NCBI RefSeq assembly: GCF_034366625.1
Contig: NZ_JAXMIH010000023.1
Span: 434,001-498,000 of the forward strand
Source: Prosthecobacter sp.
GTDB taxonomy: Bacteria; Verrucomicrobiota; Verrucomicrobiia; Verrucomicrobiales; Verrucomicrobiaceae
Length of the DNA stretch: 64,000 nucleotides
Reading direction: 5' to 3'
Part shown: positions 62,613-64,000 of the stretch, piece by piece
Layout: the number at the start of each line of letters is the position of its first letter
Position numbering within the stretch: position 1 is the stretch's first letter
The notes under the pieces: generated by a model
Database searches by the model: none
Seen by the model: only the letters and a program-made list of their open reading frames with translations
What the model was told of the DNA's origin: nothing
Made by a program: the position numbers and the translations under genes

Positions 62613-62620
62613 TTGAATAC

Positions 62621-63127
62621 ATGAACACCATGAAACCAAGTTCGTCCACGAAAAATTTTGTCCTGGCGCTTTTCACCGCCGCCATGGCTTTTTCTTCCTC
62701 CTGCGCACAGCAGGTCGGCGGTCGCGGCCTGCCACCGGAGGCGCGGGAGCAGATCCATGCCCTCTTTGACTCGCATGCCAAAATCCGTCGTGATTTGAAG
62801 CTCACCGCCGACGGCTATACGGCCCTGACGGAGAGCGATGATCCCAAAGTGGCCGCAGCTTTGAAAAAGCATGTCGGGCAGATGCGGGCACGTCTCGGGG
62901 AAGGACTCAGCGTGCGCCGCTGGGATCCGGCCTTCGCCGAGTATTGCGACCACTACGCCGAGATGGACCACGAATTCACTGCCACGGACAAGGGCGTGCG
63001 CATGACGGTCAAAGGACGCACAGCAAACGCCGCCAAAATCGCTCAGAATCATGCCAAAGTCGTTTCCGCCTTCGCCGCCCATGGCTGGAGCGAGCATGAC
63101 AAGAAGCACTCCACGGTCGCCCGCTGA
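62621..63127 (+). CDS. Small exported protein next to arsR
   Basis: 168 residues. The N-terminus is hydrophobic with a lipobox-like S-S-S-C (about residue 28). The body has F-D-S-H-A-K-I-R-R and W-D-P-A-F-A-E-Y-C-D-H-Y-A-E-M. It is related, as far as I can tell, to uncharacterised proteins encoded beside metal or sulfur genes. It is divergent from the ArsR regulator and shares its operator. Confidence 0.6.
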   Translation: MNTMKPSSSTKNFVLALFTAAMAFSSSCAQQVGGRGLPPEAREQIHALFDSHAKIRRDLKLTADGYTALTESDDPKVAAALKKHVGQMRARLGEGLSVRRWDPAFAEYCDHYAEMDHEFTATDKGVRMTVKGRTANAAKIAQNHAKVVSAFAAHGWSEHDKKHSTVAR

Positions 63128-63168
63128 TATTACCCCTGCGATACCTGAAACCTGATAGCATCACCCTC

Positions 63169-63375
63169 ATGAAACTCGAAAACGCCATCCGAGCCCTCGC
63201 CGGTGCCTTCATCCTCATCAGTCTTGCCCTCGCGCACTACATGAGCCCGAACTGGCTCTGGTTCACCGCTTTCGTGGGCGCGAACCTGCTGCAATCCGCC
63301 TTCACCGGCTTCTGCCCGGCGGAGATGATCCTCAAAAAGCTCGGTGTCGGCGGTTCGTGCTGCGCCAGGAAATAA
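63169..63375 (+). CDS. DUF2892-type small membrane protein
   Basis: 68 residues with two hydrophobic segments and L-E-N-A-I-R-A-L-A-G-A-F near the start, then F-T-G-F-C-P-A-E-M-I-L-K-K-L-G and a C-terminal S-C-C-A-R-K. This is the YgaP-like DUF2892 domain, often fused to or near rhodanese and sulfide-related genes. It follows the exported protein gene with a CCTGAAA/CCTGATA repeat before its start, and precedes an RND adaptor gene. Confidence 0.75.
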   Translation: MKLENAIRALAGAFILISLALAHYMSPNWLWFTAFVGANLLQSAFTGFCPAEMILKKLGVGGSCCARK

Positions 63376-63391
63376 ATTCACTCATCCCGCC

Positions 63392-64000
63392 ATGAAACGA
63401 CTGCTCCCGCTACTTCCTCTGCTCGTGCTGGCCGCTTGTGGCAAACACGAGCCCGCTCAACAAAACGCCGCGCCGCTTCCAGGCGTCACGGTGAAGGTGC
63501 AGACGGCGAAGCTGGAACCCCACACCGCCACCGAGGAGGTCGTGGGCACGGTGCGCTCAAAGCAACGCGCCGTCGTGGAGGCGAAGGTCAGCGGGCGCGT
63601 GCTCGAATACACCGCCACGCCCGGCGCGATGGTGAAGGCGGGCGATTTGCTCGCTCGGCTCGATGTGCAGGAGATCCAGGCGAAGGTCGATCAAGCCCGC
63701 GCCATGCTCGATCAGGCCAAACGTGACTTTGATCGTCAAAAGCAGCTCATCGCCAGCAATGCGACGACGCGGCAGGAGTTCGACGCGGCGGACGCTCGTG
63801 TGAAAATCGGCACTGGAGCTGTCAGCGAGGCCGAAACGATGATGAGCTACGCCAAAGTCACCGCGCCCTTTGATGGTGTGGTCACGCGTAAACTCGCCGA
63901 TGTGGGCGATCTTGCGATGCCGGGTAAGCCGCTGCTCGAAATCGAAGCGCCCACCTCGCTGCGCTTTGAGGCCGATCTTCCCGAGGCGATCCTCGATCGC
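63392..64000 (+). CDS. RND efflux adaptor lipoprotein, cut by the window
   Basis: The visible 203 residues start with a type II signal peptide (L-V-L-A-A-C, Cys16) and continue with G-T-V-R-S-K-Q-R-A-V-V-E-A-K-V-S-G-R-V-L-E, a coiled hairpin with A-M-L-D-Q-A-K-R-D-F-D-R and V-T-A-P-F-D-G-V-V-T-R, the pattern of HlyD/RND adaptors. The rest lies beyond base 64000. It is probably in the operon with the DUF2892-type gene. Confidence 0.85.
   Translation, partial: MKRLLPLLPLLVLAACGKHEPAQQNAAPLPGVTVKVQTAKLEPHTATEEVVGTVRSKQRAVVEAKVSGRVLEYTATPGAMVKAGDLLARLDVQEIQAKVDQARAMLDQAKRDFDRQKQLIASNATTRQEFDAADARVKIGTGAVSEAETMMSYAKVTAPFDGVVTRKLADVGDLAMPGKPLLEIEAPTSLRFEADLPEAILDR

Overview
The window looks like chromosomal DNA of a Verrucomicrobium-type bacterium (Verrucomicrobiaceae-like, roughly 60% G+C by eye). 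The clues are a paired DUF1592 cytochrome and DUF1552 protein, DUF3500 and DUF1080-like exported proteins, very large secreted repeat proteins with Asp-rich C-terminal linkers, a PEP-CTERM tail, and rpoA and rplQ with acidic and Lys/Ala-rich tails. No tRNA, rRNA, CRISPR array or insertion sequence was recognised. The taxonomic assignment is inferred from gene content.

Layout. 1-4662: three secreted proteins (Kelch-like, Ig-like, fibronectin-like). 4862-6564: rpoA-rplQ and a strong terminator. 6794-11522: a small membrane protein, DUF1080-like and DUF3500 exported proteins, and katG. 11521-18888: a membrane protein with a CxxC tail, the DUF1552/DUF1592 pair, an AHSA1 protein and hrpB. 18899-24642: a defence-like accessory stretch (small protein plus overlapping nucleotidyltransferase, an AT-rich DUF4062 gene abutting a gene remnant, a DUF1016/YhcG nuclease with a 39-nt in-frame repeat) ending in thiC and its TPP riboswitch. 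24797-28276: a haloperoxidase-like PEP-CTERM protein that lacks its catalytic residues, a serine hydrolase and an exported superoxide dismutase. 28295-33163: a tight four-gene operon of envelope-type proteins and a divergent orphan ABC ATPase. 33164-36244: a sulfur operon (SQR-like flavoprotein, TusE/DsrC-like, DsrE-like, unknown) divergent from a TrxC-like thioredoxin. 36294-39195: a lower-GC HEPN-type protein and a Fic protein. 39301-42151: a DevBCA-like ABC exporter. 42251-44322: an unassigned cassette with a 42-nt tandem repeat. 44393-52116: a divalent-metal efflux operon (His-rich protein, CzcC, CzcB, CzcA, RcnA-like). 52205-52878: gene debris. 52871-54032: two methyltransferase-type proteins. 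54029-54190: a fragment copied from the ABC ATPase gene at 39301. 54225-61964: a 2,579-residue secreted repeat protein. 62207-64000: an ArsR regulator divergent from a small exported protein, a DUF2892 membrane protein and the start of an RND adaptor.

Most interesting points. (i) An imperfect palindrome is shared by the ArsR/exported-protein intergenic region and the SQR/thioredoxin intergenic region about 27 kb away, suggesting one ArsR-controlled thiol or sulfur regulon. (ii) Four palindrome-cored 39-nt repeats sit in frame inside a YhcG nuclease gene that lies 3 nt behind riboswitch-controlled thiC. (iii) A DUF4062 gene abuts a truncated gene. (iv) The same 'HGG' domain occurs in both the RcnA-like and CzcB-like proteins of the metal operon. 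(v) 7-nt tandem repeats, rather than clear Shine-Dalgarno sequences, precede several start codons.
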